Part shown: positions 1 through 5,652 of the stretch, one piece after another
Numbering within the stretch: position 1 is the first letter of the stretch
How the letters are laid out: every line of letters starts with the position of its first letter
DNA from: Deltaproteobacteria bacterium
GTDB lineage: Bacteria > Desulfobacterota > DSM-4660 > Desulfatiglandales > Desulfatiglandaceae
DNA length: 6,792 nt
Direction of reading: 5' to 3'
Assembly: GCA_019314425.1 (NCBI GenBank)
Contig: JAFCZI010000131.1
Location: forward strand, 1-6,792
Translations under genes and position numbers: made by a program
The notes under the pieces: model-generated
What the model was told of the DNA's origin: nothing
The model's database searches: none
What the model saw: the letters and a program-made list of their open reading frames with translations, nothing else

Positions 1-1
1 G

Positions 2-265
2 GCAACAGCAACTTCACTCGATCAATTTAATGAATTATTTTCCAAATATGCCACCGGGGAAAAAGCGAGATTCAGCGATTCTTCGTTCCGCGAAAAAAGA
101 GACTTTAGAGGCGCACTCACTTTTCTTGTCGATGGTGAACGACGTTTATGCCCATACCACGGCAAGGTAAAAATACAACAGTACAGAATTCATCTTGTTG
201 ATCGCCCTGCTTTTGGAAGATCTACGAGAGTCGTTTATGTCGGACCAAAATTAACAAAAGGATAA
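2..265 (+). CDS. 3' end of a hypothetical protein gene (5' truncated by window)
   Basis: Frame 2 is open from the window edge to TAA at 263-265 and gives the last 87 residues of a protein that starts upstream. The fragment is hydrophilic and rich in basic and aromatic residues. It contains FREKRDFRGALTFLVDGERR, a Cys-Pro-Tyr-His stretch, and a tail ending VVYVGPKLTKG. I see no membrane segment or catalytic motif. I have a vague impression that proteins with a similar VGPK(I/L)TK ending are common unassigned proteins in environmental bacteria, but I cannot name a family. Codon use is AT-rich (many TTT, AAA, AGA, TTA) and differs from the GC-rich genes to the right, so this gene may belong to a separately acquired segment. 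It converges on hisHF with 271 bp between the stops. Function unknown. Confidence 0.6.
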   Translation, partial: ATATSLDQFNELFSKYATGEKARFSDSSFREKRDFRGALTFLVDGERRLCPYHGKVKIQQYRIHLVDRPAFGRSTRVVYVGPKLTKG

Positions 266-362
266 AAACAACCAGCCTCCCCCGTCAACGAAAAAACTAA
301 CCACAGGCAACTGACAATCAATAATAAATGCTTCCTGCCCATATAGCTAAAAATATAAAAAA

Positions 363-480
363 ACAGGTTCTCTATTATCTGTAATCCACCTTTGCCGTCC
401 CTACGGGACAGAAAGAAGAAACCTTGTATCAGCATGGGTCTGTGCTGTATCGACATATATCTGTAGCCCAAAAAAACCTG
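363..480. repeat. Decayed hairpin-rich, REP/MITE-like element in the gene-free gap
   Basis: The AT-rich gap between the two convergent genes has no plausible coding frame but several short palindromes. GTCCC(397-401)-TAC-GGGAC(405-409) is a perfect 5-bp hairpin. CAGCA(430-434) pairs with TGCTG(443-447). The octamer TATCTGTA occurs at 376-383 and again at 458-465. CAGGTT (364-369) and AACCTG (475-480) form outer inverted arms. The GTCCCTACGGGAC core and the ATATATCTGTAGCCCA segment resemble dispersed palindromic elements seen in many environmental bacterial genomes, often thought to be mobilised by IS200-like (REP-associated) transposases. That assignment is from memory. No transposase is present here. 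Confidence 0.4.
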
Positions 481-498
481 CAACTGCAACGTGTTGCA
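470..498 (-). terminator. Probable rho-independent terminator of hisHF
   Basis: Read on the minus strand, about 40 nt after the hisHF stop, TGCAAC (498-493) can pair with GTTGCA at 484-479 (8-nt loop) or with a second copy at 490-485. After the distal arm come GG and seven T residues (476-470), the usual layout of an intrinsic terminator. The 6-bp stem is weak, so termination may be incomplete. A separate GAGAG/CTCTC hairpin (504-508 with 514-518) lies between the stop and this structure but has no T run. Confidence 0.45.
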
Positions 499-536
499 AA
501 TGTGAGAGATGAACTCTCAGAGTGATGCATAAGACC

Positions 537-2108
537 CTAAACTCTGATTTCCACCTTTCCTTTCAGTACGCTTTTGACTTGTCCGATGGGCACTTCTTCC
601 CGGTGGAAAATGCCTGCGGCCAAGGCTGATTCGGCCTCAGTTTTTGTGAAGACTTCCAGAAAGTGCTCCGGGCCTCCGGCGCCGCTCGATGCAATAACGG
701 GGATGGAAACGGCCCCTTTCACCGCGTTGATGAGTTCCAGGTCAAACCCCCGGGATGTGCCGTCCCGGTCGATACAGTTCAGCAGGATTTCTCCGGCCCC
801 CAGCTTTTCACAGACCTGTGCCAGTGTGATCGCATCAAGATCTCGACCCTCCCGGCCTCCCTTGATGGTGCATTGATACCAGCAATAGGATTCACCGTTG
901 GGTCCCGGGATGTTCGTTTTGATCACCTGGTGTTGGACGTCTTCAGGCTTCCCCACGTATACCCGTCTCGGATCAATGGAAATTACCACGGCCTGGTTTC
1001 CATAGACCCGGGCGATCTCTTCAATGGCGCTCCGGCAGGTTTTAATGCCGGTTTTAAGATGGGCTTCAGCCACCAGAACGGCATCACTGCCGATGGATAT
1101 TTTGTCCGCGCCGGATCTGAAATATTTTGCGGCGACCTCCAAGGCTGTGTAGGTCCTGCCGTCCTTATCCGTGTAATTCCGAATGCCGCCCCCGATGGTG
1201 AGGGGGACAAAGACGTTTTCGGAGGTCTGTCTCAGTACCTCAAGCATGGGCATGTCTTCCAGCGGAAAATCCCTGAATCCGGTGATGTTGAGGAAGGTGA
1301 TTTCGTCGGCGCCTTCTTCGTAGTACCTGCGGGCCAGATCCACCGGTTTGCCGAGGTTCCGAACATCGCCGTTTTCCCTGACATCGTACTGGTCCCCTTT
1401 GGTCACCACCAGATCGCCATGGTCGTTGGTGCGAACGTCCAGGCAGGCAATGATGCGTTTGGCCAAGGCTGTACGGCTTGAAATTTCCGGGGGCAGGGTC
1501 ATTTGACCCTCATTCCTGAGGAAGTTTTCCAGCATGCGAAGCCCTGATTTACCACTTTTTTCAGGGTGAAACTGGGTGGCGGTCACGTTTCCTTTCTGGA
1601 TGGCACTGACAAACCCATAGCCGTAATCAGTGGTGGTCAGTACGGTATCATCCGTAGTGGGTTTAACGTGGTAGGAATGGACAAAGTAAAATTTTTCGTT
1701 ACCTTCAAGACCTGCAAACAGCCTGGATGGTTGTTGAATATTCAGTCCGTTCCAGCCGATGTGGGGAACGGAAAGGTCAGTGGAAAACCGTTGTACGCTG
1801 CCCGGGATGAACCCCAGCCCCGACATGTTCGGTGCTTCCTCACTCTTTTCGAACAAGGCCTGGAGCCCCAGGCAGATGCCCAGGAAGGGACGATCAGCTT
1901 TGAGATAGGCCAGTAGCGGCGCGACAAAATTTTTTCGGTGCAGGATTTCCATCATGTTGCCGAAGGCGCCGACCCCGGGAAAGACCAGCTTTTCAGCGGA
2001 AAGGATATCCTCTTCTGTTTTAACAAGATGGACCTGTTCGCCGAGACTTTCGATGGCGTTGATGACGCTTCTGACGTTTCCGGCGCCGTAATCCAGCAAC
2101 GTGATCAT
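537..2108 (-). CDS. hisHF: Bifunctional imidazole glycerol phosphate synthase, HisH-HisF fusion
   Basis: One 523-residue chain carries both subunits of the histidine-pathway enzyme. The N-terminal glutaminase (about residues 1-200) makes ammonia from glutamine. The C-terminal barrel (about 215-523) uses it to turn PRFAR into imidazole glycerol phosphate and AICAR. Visible glutaminase features are LLDYGAGN at the start, the nucleophile in GICLG (C79), and H181/E183 in QFHPEKSG. The barrel has ACLDVR (D224) and the second catalytic Asp in ISIDPRRVYVG (D379), plus LTIGGGIR and PVIASSGAG. The barrel contains the extra PGPNGESYCWYQ segment after D379, as in yeast HIS7 and plant enzymes and unlike stand-alone bacterial HisF. 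I chose ATG 2108 because GAGGA lies 7 nt upstream and the HisH family begins here. An in-frame ATG at 2162 would add 18 unrelated residues. No other his gene is nearby, and the stop is TAG. Confidence 0.95.
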   Translation of the reverse strand: MITLLDYGAGNVRSVINAIESLGEQVHLVKTEEDILSAEKLVFPGVGAFGNMMEILHRKNFVAPLLAYLKADRPFLGICLGLQALFEKSEEAPNMSGLGFIPGSVQRFSTDLSVPHIGWNGLNIQQPSRLFAGLEGNEKFYFVHSYHVKPTTDDTVLTTTDYGYGFVSAIQKGNVTATQFHPEKSGKSGLRMLENFLRNEGQMTLPPEISSRTALAKRIIACLDVRTNDHGDLVVTKGDQYDVRENGDVRNLGKPVDLARRYYEEGADEITFLNITGFRDFPLEDMPMLEVLRQTSENVFVPLTIGGGIRNYTDKDGRTYTALEVAAKYFRSGADKISIGSDAVLVAEAHLKTGIKTCRSAIEEIARVYGNQAVVISIDPRRVYVGKPEDVQHQVIKTNIPGPNGESYCWYQCTIKGGREGRDLDAITLAQVCEKLGAGEILLNCIDRDGTSRGFDLELINAVKGAVSIPVIASSGAGGPEHFLEVFTKTEAESALAAGIFHREEVPIGQVKSVLKGKVEIRV

Positions 2109-2130
2109 GGGCTGTTCCTCGTAAAGGGGG

Positions 2131-2166
2131 CAGGGTGCAGGATGGCGCTGCCTTTTCTGCACCCTG
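2131..2166. repeat. 10-bp perfect inverted repeat in the hisHF leader
   Basis: CAGGGTGCAG (2131-2140) and CTGCACCCTG (2157-2166) are perfect inverted copies separated by 16 nt. They lie between the predicted hisHF promoter and its ribosome binding site, so the transcript would carry a stable hairpin about 10 nt upstream of the Shine-Dalgarno. No T run follows on the minus strand, so it is not a simple attenuator. It could be a regulatory hairpin, an operator, or a remnant of a dispersed repeat. Confidence 0.5.
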
Positions 2167-2179
2167 CAAACTTTTTTCT

Positions 2180-2204
2180 CGTTCCCATGCGCCAGCGTGG
2201 GAAC
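2180..2204. repeat. REP-like palindrome
   Basis: GTTCCCATGC (2181-2190), four loop bases and GCGTGGGAAC (2195-2204) form a 10-bp palindrome with one mismatch. Preceded by C, it matches from memory the very common dispersed motif CGTTCCCACGC...GCGTGGGAACG found in intergenic regions of many proteobacterial genomes. It lies in the transcribed leader of hisHF. Confidence 0.55.
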
Positions 2205-2218
2205 CTGGAATATGGGGG

Positions 2219-2248
2219 TTGCCTAATTGTAAGGGTTTGGGTTATACA
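2219..2248 (+). promoter_or_regulatory. Weak candidate promoter for the nitrilase-moeA-cobO gene group
   Basis: TTGCCT (2219-2224) and TATACA (2243-2248) are 18 nt apart on the plus strand, about 40 nt upstream of the nitrilase start. The -35 match is mediocre. The site overlaps the divergent hisHF promoter, so the two could interfere with each other. Confidence 0.3.
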
Positions 2249-2269
2249 AAATGCAGGTTTGAATGTAAA
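2241..2269 (-). promoter_or_regulatory. Sigma70-type promoter for hisHF
   Basis: On the minus strand, TTTACA (2269-2264) is separated by exactly 17 nt from TATAAC (2246-2241). Each hexamer matches the consensus at five of six positions. Transcription would start near 2234 and give a leader of about 125 nt that includes both palindromes before ATG 2108. This is the best promoter match I found in the window. Confidence 0.6.
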
Positions 2270-2289
2270 GTTTCGAAAGGATAGCCCAT

Positions 2290-3057
2290 ATGCGCGTTAC
2301 CAGCATTCAGATGGAAATAAAGGACAGACATAAGGAAGAAAACCTCGAAGCGGCATTGAATCTGTTGGACCAGGCGCCGTCAAGCGATTTGGTACTGCTG
2401 CCGGAATTGTGGCCTTGCGGTTATTTTTCGTTTCATCGGTATCGAGAGGATAGCGAACCTATTGACGGCCCGACAGTATCCGCTTTGAGAGAAAAAGCCT
2501 CGGCTATGGGGACTCATATCCTGATGGGCAGCCTGGTGTTGCGGGAAGACGATGACTTGTTTAACGCTGCCCTTCTTCTGGGACCTGCTGGCGGGATCAT
2601 GGCCCAATATCGGAAGATTCATCTTTTTGGATACCAGTCGGAAGAGCGAAAACTGTTGACGGCGGGTAAAAAGCCGACGGTCGTGGATCTGCCGTGGGGC
2701 AAAGCGGGGATTACCACCTGCTATGATTTGCGCTTTCCGGAGCTTTATCGACTCATGGTGGATCAGGGCGTTTCGATTTTTCTGGTACCCTCGGCATGGC
2801 CCCTGGCGCGACTGGATTCCTGGCGCCTGTTTAACCGGGCCAGAGCACACGAAAACCTCTCTTACCTTTTTTCCTGTAACTGTGCTGGAACCAGTGACGG
2901 CAAGACTTTTGCCGGTCACAGCATGATCGTTGATCCCAGTGGAGAGGTTCTGGCTGAAGGTGGGGAAGACGCATGTTATGTTTCAGCGGATATTGATCAA
3001 CAGCGTGTTCAGGACGTCCGTAAAGAATTTTCTGCCCTGAATGATCGGGTTTTCTGA
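2290..3057 (+). CDS. Nitrilase-superfamily carbon-nitrogen hydrolase (omega-amidase-like)
   Basis: A 255-residue cytosolic hydrolase of amide-type C-N bonds. The Glu-Lys-Cys catalytic triad of the superfamily is complete: E39 in LLPELW, K109 in YRKIHLF, and C144 in CYDLRFPELYR. Later family landmarks are LVPSAWP (165-171), RARAHEN (183-189) and the GHSMIVDPSGEVL segment (209-221). Length and the CYDLRFPE box resemble the omega-amidase/Nit branch rather than large nitrilases, NAD synthetase or biotinidase domains. The real substrate cannot be read from sequence. AAAGGA ends 8 nt before the ATG, which supports this start. It is the first of three same-strand genes, with 43 bp to the MoeA-like start, and its stop is TGA. 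Co-transcription with the cofactor genes is likely, but a functional link is not evident. Confidence 0.88.
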   Translation: MRVTSIQMEIKDRHKEENLEAALNLLDQAPSSDLVLLPELWPCGYFSFHRYREDSEPIDGPTVSALREKASAMGTHILMGSLVLREDDDLFNAALLLGPAGGIMAQYRKIHLFGYQSEERKLLTAGKKPTVVDLPWGKAGITTCYDLRFPELYRLMVDQGVSIFLVPSAWPLARLDSWRLFNRARAHENLSYLFSCNCAGTSDGKTFAGHSMIVDPSGEVLAEGGEDACYVSADIDQQRVQDVRKEFSALNDRVF

Positions 3058-3100
3058 TTTTAAACGCTCAGAAGGGGCAGTTTTAAAAAGGAGTATTCAC

Positions 3101-4315
3101 ATGGCTCGATCCTATGATATCGGTTTAAAAGAGGCGCTTTCTCTGACTTTTAATGCTATTCGGGTTCTGAAACCGGCGCCGATGCCGGTTCATGAAGTGT
3201 GTGGTCTTGTGGCGGCAGAGGACCTGAGGGCGGTGGTGGATTGTCCATCGGCCACGTCTTCCCTGCGGGACGGGTTTGCAGTGGTTTCGACGGATATCAC
3301 CAAAGCGTCGCGTGAAAACGGCATTCCGCTCAGAATTTCCGGAACTCTGGCTGCTGGGGACCCCACCCTGAAGACCGTTCAGCCGGGTGAGGCGGTTGAA
3401 ATACTGACCGGCGCTGTCATACCCAAAGGCGCCGATGCGGTTGTATCCGTTGAATTCACGGAACAGCGCGGCGACAAGGTGATCTGTTTCCGGGATGCGC
3501 CCTTCGGATGCAACCTCCTGTTTCAGGGCAGTGATGTGACAAAAGAGGGTCTCATGGTGAGCCGGGGGAAGACCTTGACGCCCGCCCTGACCGGGTTTTT
3601 GGCTGCCGGTGGTCTGGACCAGGTGATGGTATACCCGTTACCTCGTGTTGCCGTTGTGGCTACCGGCGACGAAGTGATTGCGCCCGGGCACTCCCTGAAG
3701 CCCGGCCAGTTGTATGCCAGCAACATTGTGACCCTTTATTCGTGGCTGGGTCATTTCGGCATGTCGGGGGAAACGGCCGTTGTGCGGGATCGTCCCGATG
3801 AACTCGAAAAGACCTTCAAAAACCTCCTTTCAAAAAATGACACCCTTCTGACCAGCGGGGGCGCCTGGAAAAGCGAGCGGGATCTGACCACGAAAATCCT
3901 GGATGAAATGGGTTGGGAGATGCTTTTTCACCGGGTCCGGCTCGGTCCGGGAAAGGCGGTTGCACTGGGGATACTGGATGGCAAACCCATTTTCTGCCTT
4001 CCCGGGGGCCCCCCGTCCAATGAGATGGCCTTTCTTCAGATTGCCCTGCCCGGACTCCTTCAGATGGCAGGAAAACCAAACACACCATTTCCGTTAAAAA
4101 AAGTAAGGCTGGCGGAAGCGGTGCGCGGGGACATCACATGGACCCAGTTTTTTCAGGCGAGTCTGGAAAAGCGGGAAGGGGAGTGGTGGGCCGTCCCGCA
4201 TCACATAAAAAGCCGGATTCAGTCCCAGGCCCGGGCCGAGGCCCTGATCAGAATTCCGGAAGGTGTGGAATGTGTGGCGCCCGGAGATATTATTGAGGTG
4301 CAGACCCTTTTATGA
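3101..4315 (+). CDS. moeA: Divergent MoeA-like molybdopterin molybdenumtransferase
   Basis: A 404-residue cytosolic protein with full MoeA architecture. MoeA inserts molybdate into adenylated molybdopterin. Visible blocks are SSLRDGFAV (53-61), the domain with GEAVEILTGAVIPKGADAVV (97-116), the MoCF-type fold starting PRVAVVATGDEV (181-192), SGG at 252-254, LPGGPPS (300-306), and a C-terminal beta domain from about 327. Two signature loops differ from E. coli MoeA: SGGVSVGEAD is here SGGAWKSERD and LPGNPVS is LPGGPPS. The Asp of the first loop (D261) is kept. A similar variant seems familiar from other sulfate reducers, so this may be a paralog with altered substrate use, for example in tungsten handling (inference). 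AAAAAGGAG lies 7 nt before ATG 3101. An upstream in-frame ATG (3041) overlaps the previous gene and lacks such a site. The next gene follows after 15 bp. Confidence 0.87.
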   Translation: MARSYDIGLKEALSLTFNAIRVLKPAPMPVHEVCGLVAAEDLRAVVDCPSATSSLRDGFAVVSTDITKASRENGIPLRISGTLAAGDPTLKTVQPGEAVEILTGAVIPKGADAVVSVEFTEQRGDKVICFRDAPFGCNLLFQGSDVTKEGLMVSRGKTLTPALTGFLAAGGLDQVMVYPLPRVAVVATGDEVIAPGHSLKPGQLYASNIVTLYSWLGHFGMSGETAVVRDRPDELEKTFKNLLSKNDTLLTSGGAWKSERDLTTKILDEMGWEMLFHRVRLGPGKAVALGILDGKPIFCLPGGPPSNEMAFLQIALPGLLQMAGKPNTPFPLKKVRLAEAVRGDITWTQFFQASLEKREGEWWAVPHHIKSRIQSQARAEALIRIPEGVECVAPGDIIEVQTLL

Positions 4316-4330
4316 AGGTACTAACATAAC

Positions 4331-5365
4331 ATGAAAGCTGAAAATGAAAGATCATCCAATCAGGAAACCGGCTTGATACAGGTTTATACCAGCCCTTCAA
4401 GAAAAACAAATTATGCACCCTACGGCCTGGCCCTTCGGGCTTCCGGCCAGGGGCTTCGCACACTCATCATACATTTTGCCCCCCACGATTTGATGGGCGG
4501 AGAAAAGCAGGCATGTACGTCTCTTGCCCCAAATCTGGTGATAGACGCCTCACCCTTGGATGGTTTCAATATTAAAGAGGGAATGGCGGCGGGAAGGGCA
4601 GGGGATGCCTTTCAAAAAGCCATGGAAGCCGCAGTATCCGGCGTCTTTGATGTGGTGGTCCTGGAGGGCGTCCTGGGGATGGTTTCAGATGAACTGATTC
4701 CGTTGCCTGAGATTTTAAATTTGATGCGGGAAAAAGGACCCCGGGTGGAGCTTGTCCTCACCGGGCCTGAAGCTGCGGATGTGATCATAGAAAAAGCAGA
4801 TTTGGTGACAGAAATGTCTGTGCGCATATCCGCCCGAGGCAAGAATCAAGAACCGATCGAAGTGGTGACCGGCAAGGGAAAGGGGAAAACCACCTATTGC
4901 CTGGGAAAGGCCCTGCTCATGAGCAGTATGAATGTGCCCACTTTTATTCTTCAGGTTGTCAAATCGCCCAAACCTTATGGCGAGATCATGGCCATCAAAA
5001 AATTGCCCGGGCTTGAGATTGAGACCATGGGAAAGGGGTTTGTGGACAAAAAAAATCCCGATGCGGATCCCAGCCACTGGGAAGCGGCCAGGAACGCGTG
5101 GGAGCGGGGAAAGGAAATCATATCGTCCTCCCGATACGGGTTGGTGGTGCTGGATGAAATCAATATCGCTGTCAATTATGGATTTATCCACCCCGATGAG
5201 GTGCGGGACTTGCTGTTAAATAAGCCGAAGGGTGTACATCTCATTCTGAGCGGGCGTTACGCAAAGACCGACGTGATGAAACATGCAACGGTTGTTATGG
5301 AGATGAAAGAGGTTAAACATCCCTTTAAGAATGGCATCGGCGCGAGAAGGGGGATTGAATATTGA
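4331..5365 (+). CDS. cobO: Tandem-domain corrinoid adenosyltransferase (CobA/CobO/BtuR family)
   Basis: The enzyme family transfers adenosyl from ATP to cob(I)alamin or cob(I)yrinic diamide. The C-terminal half (about 175-344) is a standard family member: Walker A GKGKGKTT (181-188), Walker B-like LVVLDEI (271-277), HLILSGR (303-309), and the closing KHPFKNGIGARRGIEY. The N-terminal half (about 14-168) repeats the same fold in order: IQVYTSPSRKTNY aligns with EVVTGKGKGKTTY, FDVVVLEG with YGLVVLDE, and VELVLTGPEAADVIIEKADL with VHLILSGRYAKTDVMKHATV. It has lost the glycine-rich loop and the Asp-Glu pair, so it is probably a non-catalytic duplicate. At 344 residues the protein is nearly twice the usual length of about 180-200. 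GAAGG at 4314-4318 is 12 nt upstream, a loose Shine-Dalgarno. The gene follows moeA by 15 bp and ends with TGA. Confidence 0.88.
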   Translation: MKAENERSSNQETGLIQVYTSPSRKTNYAPYGLALRASGQGLRTLIIHFAPHDLMGGEKQACTSLAPNLVIDASPLDGFNIKEGMAAGRAGDAFQKAMEAAVSGVFDVVVLEGVLGMVSDELIPLPEILNLMREKGPRVELVLTGPEAADVIIEKADLVTEMSVRISARGKNQEPIEVVTGKGKGKTTYCLGKALLMSSMNVPTFILQVVKSPKPYGEIMAIKKLPGLEIETMGKGFVDKKNPDADPSHWEAARNAWERGKEIISSSRYGLVVLDEINIAVNYGFIHPDEVRDLLLNKPKGVHLILSGRYAKTDVMKHATVVMEMKEVKHPFKNGIGARRGIEY

Positions 5366-5390
5366 TGGCGTCGTGAAAAGCAGAAAATAA

Positions 5391-5474
5391 GGGCAGACAC
5401 ACAGGGCGGGCACAAGACCCGCCCCTACGAAACCAACCGGGTTCACCCGTAGGGGCGGACCTGTGTGTCCGCCC
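5391..5474. repeat. 84-bp nested palindromic repeat (MITE/REP-like)
   Basis: The outer arms GGGCAGACACACAGG (5391-5405) and CCTGTGTGTCCGCCC (5460-5474) pair with one mismatch. Inside, CCGCCCCTACG (5419-5429) pairs perfectly with CGTAGGGGCGG (5448-5458). A competing hairpin, GGGCGGG (5404-5410) with CCCGCCC (5418-5424), and a small AACC/GGTT at the tip also exist. GTAGGGGCGGAC-type palindromes are widespread intergenic repeats in deltaproteobacterial genomes (from memory). It begins 26 bp after the adenosyltransferase stop. With no T run it is not a classic terminator, but the structure may shield or attenuate the upstream transcript. Confidence 0.7.
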
Positions 5475-5534
5475 TTCCGTTACGCAACATACGACATGTA
5501 TGCTGACGATCCTGAAAAACCACTACGCCTTGTA

Positions 5535-5626
5535 TTGGGAACCTTTTACAACGCCATCTATAGATAAATTCGTGACTTTTTATGGGACCATCAAGGCTTG
5601 ACAATAAAGGAAAACTTTCTTAACGC
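5535..5626 (+). promoter_or_regulatory. Candidate promoter region of hgcA
   Basis: Two weak options lie between the repeat and hgcA. A perfect -35 hexamer TTGACA is at 5598-5603, but the sequence 17 nt on (TAACGC, 5621-5626) is a poor -10 and would leave a leader of only about 20 nt. Alternatively TTGGGA (5535-5540) and TATAGA (5559-5564) are 18 nt apart. Neither is convincing alone, but the AT-rich tract supports a separate promoter for hgcA. I see no clear operator palindrome here. Confidence 0.3.
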
Positions 5627-5631
5627 TGTGT

Positions 5632-5643
5632 AAAGGAGAGGAG
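5632..5643 (+). promoter_or_regulatory. Strong Shine-Dalgarno that fixes the hgcA start at ATG 5653
   Basis: AAAGGAGAGGAG is followed by a 9-nt spacer and ATG 5653. It is among the strongest ribosome binding sites in the window. It serves a frame that hits TGA after only 26 codons and then continues in the same frame into hgcA. The downstream start candidates are poorer: ATG 5770 has AGG directly abutting it, and GTG 5785 has GGAG 9 nt upstream. Confidence 0.75.
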
Positions 5644-5652
5644 CGTTTAAAC

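Noticed and set aside
363..480. CRISPR array
   Set aside because: The repeats are short, irregular and palindromic, without uniform repeat-spacer periodicity.
663..1481. 272-codon plus-strand open frame
   Set aside because: It lies entirely antisense to hisHF, whose motifs are unmistakable. The translation has no recognisable domain.
2109..2162. Upstream in-frame ATG extending HisHF by 18 residues
   Set aside because: The added residues (MQKRQRHPAP...) match nothing in HisH and come from the inverted repeat. The GAGGA site points to ATG 2108.
2380..2919. 179-codon minus-strand open frame
   Set aside because: It is antisense to the nitrilase gene with its complete Glu-Lys-Cys triad. It has no motif of its own.
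3041..3100. Upstream in-frame ATG extending MoeA by 20 residues and overlapping the nitrilase gene
   Set aside because: There is no good ribosome binding site there, while AAAAAGGAG sits correctly before ATG 3101.
5216..5446. 76-codon minus-strand open frame over the palindrome
   Set aside because: It overlaps the end of the adenosyltransferase and the repeat. Its sequence is low-complexity translation of the palindrome.
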